This document shows positions 10,356 through 20,451 of a DNA stretch of 64,000 bases, in pieces. The number at the start of each line of letters is the position of its first letter. The stretch's first letter is position 1. This stretch comes from Apiotrichum sp. Y4204 (lineage: Eukaryota; Basidiomycota; Tremellomycetes; Trichosporonales; Trichosporonaceae), in NCBI GenBank assembly GCA_025531455.1, contig JAMYHL010000020.1, forward strand, positions 372,001 through 436,000, written 5' to 3'. Position numbers and translations under genes: made by a program. The notes below the pieces were generated by a model. That model worked only from the letters and a program-made list of their open reading frames with translations, was not told where the DNA came from and ran no database searches.

Positions 10356-12455
10356 ATGAGCCTCTCGAGCGCTAACACCCTTATCTCGCCCGCCGCTCAC
10401 CCGGCGGACGGGGAGGGAGGCGGCACGGGTGCCGCGGGGGCCCCCACAGATGAGCACACCTCCACCCCAGCTGCTCCCGCCCCCAACGCTAACGCTGCGG
10501 CTACATCGCCGTCGGCGGCAACCTCGCCGCCGCCGGTCGCCACGTCGCCGGCCACCACGACGTCCAGCACCGGGCAGCGGAAACACAGCCGCACACACTC
10601 GGTCCATACCCACAGCACCCACGGGCATGGACATGGCGCCACCATGAGGAGGTCACACACGAGCCACTCGGGGCATGGCGTGTCGCGCGCATCGCGTCGC
10701 AGCAGCGAAGGGGAGCATGGGCGGCGTGCGCTCGCGTCCGGCCTCGCGATGAACGTGATCGATAATGCGCCAAAGGGAAAGCGCAAGACGAGCGACCATG
10801 TTGTGCACACTGCTGCGCATCGCCACTCACACCTCCAGCAGACCAAGTCGTCGCGCTCGGAGACGAACCTCACCAAGCTGAGCCGCACGCCGAGCAGCAG
10901 CACGATGAGCGCGCTCACCTCCGACAGCAATAGCACGGCGGCGGGCGCATCGCGCATCAGCCGGATTCGCTCGCGGAGCAGGTCGCGCAGAAGGGAACCG
11001 AAGGAGGAGGCTGGGGAGGTCCTCGAGGTCCTCGAGGGCGAGGGCGTGAATGAGGAACCCGCGGATGACAGTGACTGGGAGAGCGGCGAGGAGACGCCCG
11101 CCCCCGGATCGCGCAGGCCTCGCGGCTCGTTTGATCCAGCAAAGCACACTCCGCGCCGCGTCAGCGCCCCGGCGGCTACGGGCGAGGGAGCCCAGACCCA
11201 GACCGCCGAGGATGTGCTCGACCTCGGTGCGCCGTCGCCCAACCGCGAGCCGCCAATGACACGACGCACAACAGGCTTCCCTGGCGCCCCGACACCGCTT
11301 ACGCCTGCGTCGAACCCATCTCCATCAGTGACTAACCAGGCTGGGGATGCATCGCACTCTGTCTCGGAGCGCTCCGCCTCTGCCACGAGTATTGTCGACA
11401 CCGCCACGCCGCTGGATGAGAACAAAGGCGACGGAGCGGGGTTCCCGTTCCCGGACATGCACAAGGAGAAGGAGGAGAAGGAGACAAAGGAGACGCACAC
11501 GGACGATTACAGTGCATCGTCACCCAAGAACCTCAGGGTCAAGGACGGGAAGCAGAAGGACAAGGAGAACGGCGTGCGGAACCCATCATCGGCACCGATC
11601 CCCGCCCCGCTCATGAACAAGCAGCCGTCGCACTCGTCCCTGCGGTCGCTGCGTTCTCTGCGTGCTCCCCATCCACTCAACTCGCCGCGCTTATCGGAGT
11701 CTGTCAACTCTAAGCGAGTTTCCTCGCTCCACTACCCACCTGCAGCGCCGGCTGTCGTGTATCGTGAGACTGTTGGTGGACAGGGATGGGACGACGCTGC
11801 TCCCAGGCCTGGATCGTCGCCTACCTCGGTGGCCACCTCTTCGCTTCCGAGCGCTCCCGAGCCCCGGCCCCGCGTGGGCTCGGTGTCGTCCGTTCGCTCT
11901 CTCAAGGACGTCCTCGGCGGCAGCGGCCTCAACACGCCCAATATGCGCTCCCACCACTTTAACAGTGCACCAGCCTCGCGCACACCTTCCCGCCGCCTGA
12001 CGGCAATGCAAGCTGCCTCTGCTGCTTCGCGCCTCAACACCACATCCGACCCCGTCGCATACCATCAGTCACTCGGCTTCTCGCCCACGACCGCCGAGAC
12101 CGCGCACCTCCTCTCGCGCTTCCTGCCCGTGAAGAAGCCGCGCCGTCCTCACTGGATCATCACTGCGCGCGAGGCACACGCAGCGCACGAAGCGGCGGAG
12201 CGCGGCGAGATCCCCGACTACCGCATCGGGCTCACCGAGGGGCAGTACCGCGACGCACACGAGAGCCTCGTCCACACGCTCAAGAGCCTCGCGCGCCAAT
12301 CGCCCCGCCGCGCGCGCACTAGCGGATACGGATACGCATCCTCGCTCCTCTCCTCCGCGGACGAGCCGGTGCCCCGCGTGCCGGGGTCCGGGCAGACGCC
12401 GTTCGAGGCGAGCGTCGCGCGGTGTATTGCCCAGCGACCGCCTATTACGGCATGA
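10356..12455 (+). CDS. Serine/proline-rich unknown protein with a conserved-looking C-terminal block
   Basis: One uninterrupted 699-aa frame with strong GC-third codon bias, so certainly coding. Most of it is low complexity: Ala/Thr/Ser/Pro at 1-75, a His/Ser stretch (SRTHSVHTHSTHGHGHG) at ~75-110, an Arg-rich block RIRSRSRSRRREPK at ~205, an acidic patch, and a Lys/Glu segment (KEKEEKETKET) around 370. A segment SRSETNLTKLSRTPSSS near 165 and a folded-looking region at ~525-645 (SLGFSPTTAETAHLLSRFLP, HWIITAREAHAAHEAAERGE, YRIGLTEGQYRDAHESLVHT) are the parts most likely conserved. The combination is reminiscent of fungal TORC1-associated Tco89-type proteins, but that is a weak impression and I assign no function. 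It is the only intronless multi-hundred-codon gene here apart from the Met-rich protein at 13972-14754. Confidence 0.8.
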   Translation: MSLSSANTLISPAAHPADGEGGGTGAAGAPTDEHTSTPAAPAPNANAAATSPSAATSPPPVATSPATTTSSTGQRKHSRTHSVHTHSTHGHGHGATMRRSHTSHSGHGVSRASRRSSEGEHGRRALASGLAMNVIDNAPKGKRKTSDHVVHTAAHRHSHLQQTKSSRSETNLTKLSRTPSSSTMSALTSDSNSTAAGASRISRIRSRSRSRRREPKEEAGEVLEVLEGEGVNEEPADDSDWESGEETPAPGSRRPRGSFDPAKHTPRRVSAPAATGEGAQTQTAEDVLDLGAPSPNREPPMTRRTTGFPGAPTPLTPASNPSPSVTNQAGDASHSVSERSASATSIVDTATPLDENKGDGAGFPFPDMHKEKEEKETKETHTDDYSASSPKNLRVKDGKQKDKENGVRNPSSAPIPAPLMNKQPSHSSLRSLRSLRAPHPLNSPRLSESVNSKRVSSLHYPPAAPAVVYRETVGGQGWDDAAPRPGSSPTSVATSSLPSAPEPRPRVGSVSSVRSLKDVLGGSGLNTPNMRSHHFNSAPASRTPSRRLTAMQAASAASRLNTTSDPVAYHQSLGFSPTTAETAHLLSRFLPVKKPRRPHWIITAREAHAAHEAAERGEIPDYRIGLTEGQYRDAHESLVHTLKSLARQSPRRARTSGYGYASSLLSSADEPVPRVPGSGQTPFEASVARCIAQRPPITA

Positions 12456-12931
12456 GTAGGGAGAAGAGAGAGAAGGGGGAGAAAGCAGGAGGATACGGGC
12501 GAAGCGGTTAGGTGCAGATGTCTAGGAGAAGAGTACAATGGCAGAAGGAAGAACAAGTGTTGGCGCTGGACATACGTATCGTCGTCGTTTCCCTTTTCAC
12601 TGTAATACCGACGCCATCTGGTGACTATTATGCATGGATAGGCTGAGCATGGGTGGACATGATAGAGGTGAAGGTGGACATACCGCTGGATGTCGTTCGA
12701 TGCAGTGGACAGTATGGGCAGTTTGAATCAGGACTCCTGGACTTCGTGACTTCACGACTTCGAGTGTGGCACGGCCACGTGACTTTTCCGTGGAAATGCC
12801 TCCGCGCGACGCACATCCCACTCTTTTCATCTCGCCGCCATGTCCGACCCTCCGAGCAAGCCGACCTCATCTCCTCTCCGCCTATCTCACTTTTCTCACC
12901 AACCACCACCAACCACAACAAAACGATCATC
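12456..12931. other. Intergenic region upstream of TOM7
   Basis: No gene was seen. The final ~90 bases are C/A-rich with CACCAACCACCACC-like runs, a typical basidiomycete 5' leader running into the TOM7 start codon. Confidence 0.5.
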
Positions 12932-13623
12932 ATGGCCTTCTCCGACGAGACCAAGGACCGCGTGAACACTGCTATCGGGTGCGTTGTCTTTGCCTCTGGA
13001 TGCTGAGATGCTAACATTACCAGTCTGGCCAAGGTCAGGAATCCCCAACCCTCTCGTCTTCTTCACTGCTAACGTGCCAGAACGGCCTTACCTTCTTCTG
13101 GCTCCCGTTCATCATCTGGGTCGGATACCGTAACTCGGACCCCAAGCCCTCGCTTATCAAGTACGTGAGCAGTGGTGGGGAGGTGTGTTGTGGTTGTGGA
13201 AACGGGTGGGGTGGAGGGTGGCGCTGGGTTGACTGGCGTGGACGGTTGTGAGGTGTGGAGGAACCTTGGATATTGGAGAGGCCTTTGGATGTTTGGAGGG
13301 GCTATTTGACTTGCGGGTGGTGCTGAGAAGCGTCGTCGGAAGTTGGATGTTGAGCGGCCTCCCGAGGACTGTCCAAGGGTTTACCGGTTGCTGGGAGCTT
13401 TGGGTGTCTACAGACTGTCCCAAATGTCCATAAGGCTGCTGGAACCCGTTGAAGGCCGCAAGGGGGAAATTGAACGTGTTCAATGTTCGATTGGTCTCCT
13501 GTCGGAGGCCTTGACAGCCGGTCTCGCCTCTCATTCCCATCCACCTCACGTCCCGCAAGCTGTTTTTTCCTGCCCCTCAAGCTATCAGACGCTGACCGCA
13601 GGCTCATCACCCCCCTCGCTTAA
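12932..13623 (+). CDS. TOM7: Tom7, small subunit of the mitochondrial outer-membrane import complex
   Basis: Tail-anchored component of the TOM complex that modulates assembly with Tom40 and Tom22. Four exons, 12932-12978, 13024-13033, 13081-13160 and 13602-13623, keep phase to a 52-aa product. The family pattern is clear: SDETKDRVNTAIG at the N-terminus, then the single membrane segment TFFWLPFIIWVGY, then RNSDPKPSLIKLITPLA at the C-terminus, matching the SDESKER..., WIPFVLYLGW and LI(S/T)PL blocks of known Tom7. Length is right for the family (50-60 aa). Exon 2 is only 10 nt (T-CTG-GCC-AAG) and the last intron is 441 nt, far longer than any other intron assigned here. The last exon was chosen because it alone supplies the terminal LITPLA. 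Confidence 0.85.
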
Positions 13624-13971
13624 GCCCCCGACTGGATTTGACGGTATGTCTGGGTGGTAGACCAGCAACTGACCCAGCAGCAGATGTATCCCCCCTCATG
13701 CACGCATAGACCTTGAACTTGTTCGCGCTGTGAGCTACTCACCACACACTGACCAGTAATGCAGTTTCGTTAGGGGCACAGCAGGCTGCATTCATTCACT
13801 ACTTGATGACACTAGATAATGCACAACATCACACACAGGTCTCGGGCACTTGGCCTCGAATGGTTTCGCCTTGCGTCTACTCTGGCCAACAATACGGCGC
13901 CTCTGGCGATTTTCGGCTCAGTTGTAATCGTCGCGTTCCCCCCCCGCGACAACGTCTAATTGTCCATGCTT
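13624..13971. other. Convergent intergenic region after TOM7
   Basis: About 350 bp between the TOM7 stop and the stop of the leftward Met-rich gene. Nothing beyond presumed 3' UTR sequence is visible. Confidence 0.45.
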
Positions 13972-14754
13972 TCACTCTTTGCTCATAACGAAGACGATGT
14001 CGTCGTCACTGTCGCTGTCGCTGTCGGTATCCTGCGGCGTGTCGTCGGTCGGCTCGCTCATGTCACTGTCGGTGCTGTCCGTCTGTGCCTGGGTGTCAAT
14101 ACACACCAAACATGACCTCCCTCCGCCATCCGCCATCAGTTCACTCACGGGATCAACCATCGGCTGCGGAAGGACACCAACCAAGCGGCGCGGCGTGATC
14201 AGCCTGCGCAGCGTCGTGTTGTCGATCTGCTTCTGCTCGCCGGCGAGAATACACTCGATGGGAATGCCACCAAAATCAGGGATGGAGCGCTTGCGCTTGC
14301 ACCCGGGCGTGTCGGCCAGCATGGCAGCGAGAGTCGGGGCATTGACGTGCCCGTTGGCGTGGGCGTGGGGGGGAGTGTGGTGGGGGGGCTGCGTAGTGTT
14401 TGATGACATGTGAGGGATAGACGGGGCGATCATTGGCGCCGAGGCCAGGACGGCCATGGAGCCAGGCATAGAAGACAAGGACGAAGGCATCAAGACGTCG
14501 GACATGGGCATTGAGTGGTCGGACATGGAAGCGGGCAACGACGTCGACATGGACATGGGCATCGGCATCGGAATGGGCATCTGGCGGGAGTTTGCGGTCT
14601 CAGCAGGCGAGAACGGAGCAAGGAAGGGGCCCGTGGACGAGGGAACGGTGGCGGACGGGGCTGAAGGAGTGGCGCTCGCGGTCATAGGGTTCGCGAGGCC
14701 CGTGAGCAAGCCAGGTTGGGGCTCGTGCCGGCGGGGGTCTGCAAGAGGAAGCAT
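13972..14754 (-). CDS. Met/Pro/Ser-rich unknown protein with acidic C-terminus
   Basis: A 260-aa frame with coding-like composition; I do not recognise it. Residues ~55-105 are a run of Met-Pro-Ser repeats (QMPIPMPMPMSMS), followed by a His/Pro stretch (QPPHHTPPHAHANGH). The only part that looks folded is ~150-200: GCKRKRSIPDFGGIPIECIL and TTLRRLITPRRLVGVLPQP, containing a basic KRKR patch. The last ~45 residues are very acidic and Asp/Ser-rich (DTDSDSDSDDDIVFVMSKE), resembling SIM-like or phospho-acceptor tails. The frame stays open upstream to an in-frame ATG at 15147 (391 aa), but that extension is Phe/Ser/Leu-rich pyrimidine-tract translation and is better read as 5' leader, so the ATG at 14754 is preferred. 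Confidence 0.6.
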   Translation of the reverse strand: MLPLADPRRHEPQPGLLTGLANPMTASATPSAPSATVPSSTGPFLAPFSPAETANSRQMPIPMPMPMSMSTSLPASMSDHSMPMSDVLMPSSLSSMPGSMAVLASAPMIAPSIPHMSSNTTQPPHHTPPHAHANGHVNAPTLAAMLADTPGCKRKRSIPDFGGIPIECILAGEQKQIDNTTLRRLITPRRLVGVLPQPMVDPVSELMADGGGRSCLVCIDTQAQTDSTDSDMSEPTDDTPQDTDSDSDSDDDIVFVMSKE

Positions 14755-16127
14755 GGCAGTGAAGACGGTAGGCAAGTAGAGAAAGTGGGGGAGAGTAAAT
14801 GAAAGGAAGGGGGAGAATGGTGGGTAGGAGGGATGAAGGAAGATTGGAGAATTGAGAGTGGGATAGATAAGTGACAGAGAGAAAGAGGAAGACGAAACTC
14901 GTCGCTGTCGGCGATGAGTGGAGCGTGACCGCAGAGGAGGATCGTGGCTGGCGACAAAGAAGGATGTCTGTTTGCAGTGAATGGGATATGCGGGATGGAC
15001 ACTGAAGAAGAGAAAAAAAAGGCAGATACACAAAACAGGAGCACATATACACACGGACGCGCAACGGGTGCTCCAGGAATCGAGGCGATCACTGTTGGCT
15101 TGGCCGCATGTTGCTTCCAGCTTCCAGCACGTCGGATCAGTGCACACCTAAAGGGGCATGCAGAAGAAGCATGCACAGGAAGATTTGCGCGCTGCGCACT
15201 TCTTTCATCGTGCAGACTGTGCAGATGCGCAGATGCGTACAAAAGCGGTGAGTGGATGCGGAATTTGTGTGGTTCTGCAAGAGGTAGGTACATGATATTA
15301 GTTAGGTACATATTTAGGTACGAGTGTGCCCGCATCTGCCGCATTATCGATATGCCAAAGTCATTCTGATAAGCCCGCATCCAGGTAGATTCTCCTGCAT
15401 TCTGCACCCTTGTTGCATGTTGCACGCAGACCGGTGCCTTCATGTTCCACTCGAGACACTTTTCTGGGCAATTTTTCCGCGCTATCTATGACACTGAATG
15501 CAACACATGCGCACTGGAGAAACATTAGCGGGGCACGAAGCGCACGATGGCGGTAACTGGATAACTGGGGGCAGCACAGACAAAGAGGTCACGAAGCACA
15601 GTCCACGAGGGCGGCGTACATAGCGTATGGCGCGTATGGGCTATCAGCATCGGTTGGGGTCTTGGGGCAGGAGGCACACGCCGCGTGCCCTGCTGGCTGT
15701 TGACCATGCTGTGGATCCAACAGTGCGGCACTCCGAACACCCTAGTCGCTATCCGCACACTCCGAACGTCCGATGCATGAACGTACTCACCGCTCGGCAC
15801 GGCGAGCTCAATACTGCAACTCCGAAGCCCGCGGGATACCCCGCGGTGACCCCGCATGAGTGCATGAGTTTAGCTCACTGCCGTTCCGAGCTTGCCGACG
15901 TCATATCAGCCGCCACGCTCGCGAGCCGATTTCCCCCTGCGCGCCCGGCGCCCTTTGCACGCGTGCCCCGCAAGCTCCCAGCGCGTCGCACCTTCCTATT
16001 CAAGAACAATTCAAACCACGACAATCGAGTTGTTGCTGTCGTACGTTGTCGACTCTCTCAACACTAGACACCAGACACTCTCGTTCATCCTTGTGCAGTG
16101 CTCAACACCTCTCGTTCCTTGACCTTG
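14755..16127. other. Divergent intergenic region upstream of the LRR-hydrolase gene
   Basis: The first ~250 bp are purine-rich on the + strand (pyrimidine-rich on -), consistent with the leader of the leftward Met-rich gene. The rest has no supported gene. The sequence becomes CT-rich again just before 16128. Confidence 0.5.
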
Positions 16128-18703
16128 ATGCCCACCTCGATCCGCGACCAGATAGCGGCAAAGCGCGCCGAGGCGCGCAACTCGCCTGCCTCGAGTCCGC
16201 GCGCTACCACCACAGCGGGCTCCCGCGCTTCGGGATTCGCCTCGCCCACGCCAGCCCGCCGCCAGCCGCAGCAGTTCCACAGCCCGCACGCGCGCCGCAC
16301 ATATCCCCAGCACGACGAGCTCCTCGAGGAGACCAACGTCCCCGGCCAGGTCGCCAAGGCGCGCCGGAGTGGTGAGTGAGAGAAAGGGCAGATTGCGAAG
16401 TCTGCGCCGTGCTATCGGCGACGGCATGGCGACACGTCTTCTGATTGTCGCCGTCCCCGTTGTCTGTCTGGTGCCCTCCGCTCTTTGTATCGTCGCGGAA
16501 ATTACAGCCCGCTGACCCGCAGGCAAGCTCGACGTCTCGTCAATGTCCCTCGAGGCTATTCCGCCGCTGGTGTACACTGACCTCCTGGGTATTCCCGAGG
16601 ACGAGCTTTCAGCTCCGCCAGCAAAGGTCGTGGACGAGGCGCGTCCACGTGCACCTGGCGACGGCCAGACGTTTGAGCAGCGCCTCGCGCACCTCGAGAT
16701 TGGCGGGCAGCAGGACGAGGACGCACGCAACGCCGCATTCTCCACGCCGCCCCCTAAGCGCCGGTGGACCGAGCCCGAGGAGCTCACGTCGCTCAAGGCA
16801 CACGATAACAGGATTGAGCGGCTCGATCTCGAAATCGGGCAGTTTGGGGGCCTCAAGACCCTGGATGTGAGTAGTGTTGATGAGCAAATGGCCGAGCATG
16901 CTGGGCGAGTGGCAGAAGCTCACACCAGCTCCGCGGAAACCGCCTCGAAAGCCTTCCGGACGCGGTCGCCGATCTCCTCCGCCTCACATGGATCGATCTC
17001 TCGTGAGTAGAGCTGAAGGGCGGCCCACTTCTATGCTGGCATCTCGATATGGAGGAGTCTTTCTCACCTCTAGCAATAACTCGTTTACGGTATTTCCCCC
17101 GGCCCTCCTGTTGCTACCTGAACTTGAGACCATCAACCTCTCGAACAACGCGATTGACACCATTGACCTCACTTCCCCCGTCAAACCCTCTGATGTCGGT
17201 CTTGCGTATGGCACGGGCTTCCTTGTCACATCATTTGAGCGCCAGGCTCGCGCACCGAAGACGGTCCTCTCCTCCCTGCGATCCCTCAACCTCTCACAGA
17301 ATGTGCTCAACGTGGCGGCGTTCTCCGGTCTCGCTGGAAAGGGGCAGATTCCCATCCGGCTGTTGAACCTTAGCCAGAACAACCTCGGCGGTGTCCTCGA
17401 CGCGGAGGCCGCTGGTATCGACGCCCGTCGTATGCCTCAGCTGATGAGCCTTATCCTTGGTGGAAACAAGCACCTTAGTGGCCTCAAGGGAGACATTGCC
17501 GCGGGATGCGCTGTCGACCATGAGGACTGCGCCTGGGGCCCGGCTGGGAGCGCTGCGGCCTCTCTAGGCATGTCTCCCCGCAAAGCACAGGCGTCCCCCA
17601 CGCCACCAGATGCCGCAGCCAAGCCCGTCTACACTCCAGCACCTGGCGGCCCAAACGACGTCCCCAACCCGACCCTCACCATTCCCTTTATCACTCACCC
17701 TGCTGCAAGCTTTGACTCGGACCCTCTGCCCGTCGAAATGGATGTCTACCTCCCTCCAGCATCGACCCCGCTCAAGCCTCACCCCGTCATTATTTGGTGG
17801 CACGGAGGCGGTTTACTCCAGGGCAACAAGGAGAATCTCCCTCCCCATCTTCGCCGGCTACCTGCCAAGTCAGTCAACGGGGAGGAATCCTGTATCGTCG
17901 TGTCGCCAAACTACCGCCTTGCACCGCAGGCCCCCATCATCGACATTCTCGCCGACGCCGATGCCGCGGTGAACTTTGTACGCACAAAGCTCAACGACAT
18001 CCTTGTCGCTAAAGGAAGCGGCGCCCGTGTCGACCCGTCACGCGTCATCCTCTCGGGCGGCAGTGCGGGCGGCTACCTCGCGATGATGGTCGGCCTCCCG
18101 TCCCCCAGATCCGTTCCCGACGCCGAGGTCGGCGGCCACCGCGGCCCACAAGGCTGGACACCCATCGGCATCGCCCCCTTCTACCCGATCACGGACCTCG
18201 AGCACGTGTTCTGGGCGACGGAAACCGACCCAGTCCCGTGGTGGGGCGAGAGCGTTCCCCACGCGGCCGCCAAGCCTCACCTGAACCACCGCGACCCGCC
18301 CGTCGCGTTCGCCGTGTCTGGCGGCCCCCGCTCCATCCTCTACCCCTACATGCTGCAGCACGGGCTCTTCCCCAACCTCCTCTTCTACAACCAGCGTTCG
18401 CGCGGGAACGGCCTCGATGGATATCGTCCTTCGCCGGCCAGCATGGGCGTGACGACGCGCCTGAAGCTGCTGAAAAAGTACGACGCGCCCCGCCCGCCCA
18501 TCTACATGTGCTACGGGACAATTGACGACAAGGTCCAGCCTCTCGAGGAGACGTGCGAGCTTCTGCGCGAGACCAAGGGCGACACCGTTATTGAAGTCAT
18601 CGAGGGGGCCGACCACGCGTTCGATGAGAATCCCGATGAGCAGTGCGCGGGCTTCGAAAAGTGGCTCGAGGGTGTGCTCCAGGGGTCACCGACGAGTAGG
18701 TAG
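16128..18703 (+). CDS. Leucine-rich-repeat protein fused to an HSL-type alpha/beta hydrolase
   Basis: Four exons, 16128-16371, 16523-16866, 16929-17002 and 17074-18703, give 763 aa in one continuous phase. After a disordered N-terminus, leucine-rich repeats occupy ~80-385: GKLDVSSMSLEAIPP, LKAHDNRIERLDLEIGQFGG, LRGNRLESLPDAVADLLRL, LPELETINLSNNAIDTIDL, LRSLNLSQNVLNVAAF and LLNLSQNNLGGVL. From ~425 the protein is an alpha/beta hydrolase of the hormone-sensitive-lipase group: WWHGGGLLQG oxyanion motif (~463), YRLAPQAP, GGSAGG nucleophile elbow (~548), GTIDDKVQP supplying the Asp (~705) and GADHAFDENP supplying the His (~734). The triad is intact, so activity on a small ester is plausible; the substrate is unknown. 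The large last exon encodes both LRRs and hydrolase, so the fusion is not a modelling artefact. It is convergent with the PRELI gene. Confidence 0.85.
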
Positions 18704-18937
18704 TTTCTCGGGCCCAAGACAAAGGCAGTCGCCACACAGCTCGCAGCTTCTGGGGTATAATAATGCATGCTGTTGAATGCTAATGATGACGATGACGATG
18801 GCCCTGTTGAATGGCGGGAACCCTGCTAGATACAAAACGGATGACTGAGACCGAGACGGTGATATGGGGTTTGCGATTCTGTTAGTTGTGGAGAACGTGA
18901 ATTGGCTTGATAGCGAGCAAGACCGACAGTGCCACGC

Positions 18938-19965
18938 CTACTTGCCTGTGACGTTAGCTTTTGGTCCTAACTCATGTCGCTGCTCACCATTCCCATTCCC
19001 GTTCACAATGTCCATCCCGCGGCTTAGCACCCACTCGAATCCCTGTTTCCCAGTCGCAGCGTTCGACTTGAACCGGTCGACCGACGCCTTCTCAATCCGC
19101 TTCGCGATCAGGCGTGTCGGGAACGCCGAGAGCATGAGTGCATGCTGCTTGAACAGCGTTGACGGCGCTGGCTCCCCGTTTACTGGTGCCGGGTACGGCG
19201 TGTACGAGACGTGCTCCAGGCACGAGCTGTGAGTCAGAGGTGCCGCAAAGTGACGCAAGACGTGAAGAAATTTGTGGGGCAGCACCGGTCGTGGTCGCGT
19301 GACAGGCTATTGGGTTGCCGAATTGTCTGCCCTCGTCCCGATCGCATCGACCGGCGAGCTCTCCAACTCCGACTTACACATATTGCGCCAGGTTGAGGTT
19401 CATCGACATGCATGTTGCGGTCGGCGTGTTGGGCTCGATAAAGACCACTTCACGAACATAGGCGGTCTCCGGGAGCTGGAAGAGCTGGATGTTGTTAGTG
19501 GATCCATTTCTTCGGCACAGGCGGGGCAGTCATGGTCATCAATCCATTGCTTCAGTGTTGCCTGGGCCACTGGTCGGGCAGTTACCCCCAAGGCCCTCGA
19601 GGCCGACGATCGCCGCCAACAGCTCGCCACCAGCCACCAAACCCACCTTCGAGATCCACTTCGGGGCGCCCTGCTGCACGCCAATCACCCGCTCGCTGCG
19701 CAGTATTCCCGTCTCGGGGTCGACAGTGCGCTGTATCGTGTCTACGCTGAACACGTGCTTGGCGAACGGGTTGGGATATTTCCGGAGCAGCCAGTTGACC
19801 GTGTGCGCGGGCGAGTAGCTGGCGTCAGAAGGTTTCATAAAGTTATGCTGCGTGGTGCTGAGAGGAAGATTGCCGGACAAGGTCTCCAGTCTCCCGTCAT
19901 CCCACTCGCATCCACAAAAGTCGTGCTCACTTGTACACAATCTCGTTCTCGTAGACCTTGGGCAT
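18938..19965 (-). CDS. PRELI/MSF1-domain mitochondrial lipid-transfer protein (Ups family)
   Basis: Intermembrane-space protein of the Ups/PRELID family, which carries phosphatidic acid or phosphatidylserine between mitochondrial membranes together with Mdm35. Five exons, 19965-19931, 19818-19647, 19484-19378, 19226-18988 and 18945-18938, join in phase to 186 aa, the usual family length. Conserved blocks: MPKVYENEIVYNYSPAHTVN, KYPNPFAKHVFSVDTIQR, VDPETGILRSERVIGVQQGA, APKWISK, ETAYVREVVFIEPNT, SMNLNLAQYVSCLEHVSYTP and the C-terminal helix RLIAKRIEKASVDRFKSNA. The last exon is only 8 nt (GC-AAG-TAG); reading through that 42-nt intron would also terminate at the same stop with a slightly longer tail. 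Whether it is Ups1- or Ups2-like cannot be decided by eye. Confidence 0.88.
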
Positions 19966-20451
19966 CGTGCACGCGACCAGGTGGAGCGGAACGAGATGTT
20001 ATGTCAGGGTGGCAAGGTGGGTATTCCTGTGTGTCGCGGCGCTCAATACGTGCCGCGCGTAGTCTTGGCAATGGGTCGGAGTAAGGCGAGATGGAAATGG
20101 ATAGTGAGTAACGAAGGAGAAAGGTGAAGATCGATTTGTGAGTTGCGATTCCTGTGCGCGGGGCAGTGAGTGGCCGAAAGTATAGTGCTGCCTGCACCAC
20201 CGCAGCTGGCCGTCGTCGTCATCGGCCGGCGCGGCACGCGGTCAACCCCGCCCGTGCCTTGTATAATAAGCATTAGGAAGGTAATAATCAGTCCAAATTC
20301 CCTGTCTAACAGCCCTTTACAAACTGGTCATATTTGGTGGAAGGTGGAGGTGGACCAAACACCGATCGCTGGCTGGTGCGGACCCGAGGTCGGAAACAAG
20401 AGCATCAGCAACCTCACGCCTTGACATCTCTCCTCTCCGTCCTCTTCACGA
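19966..20451. promoter_or_regulatory. Divergent intergenic region between PRELI and the phosphopantetheinyl transferase
   Basis: About 490 bp that must contain both promoters. A TATA-like TTGTATAATAAG motif occurs near 20259-20270, but nothing else stands out. Confidence 0.35.

Noticed and set aside
14755..15147. N-terminal extension of the Met-rich protein to 391 aa
   Set aside because: The added sequence is translation of pyrimidine tracts (Phe/Ser/Leu/Pro) and looks like 5' leader.
19272..20084. 270-codon + strand frame over the PRELI gene
   Set aside because: It crosses several introns of the firmly identified minus-strand gene.
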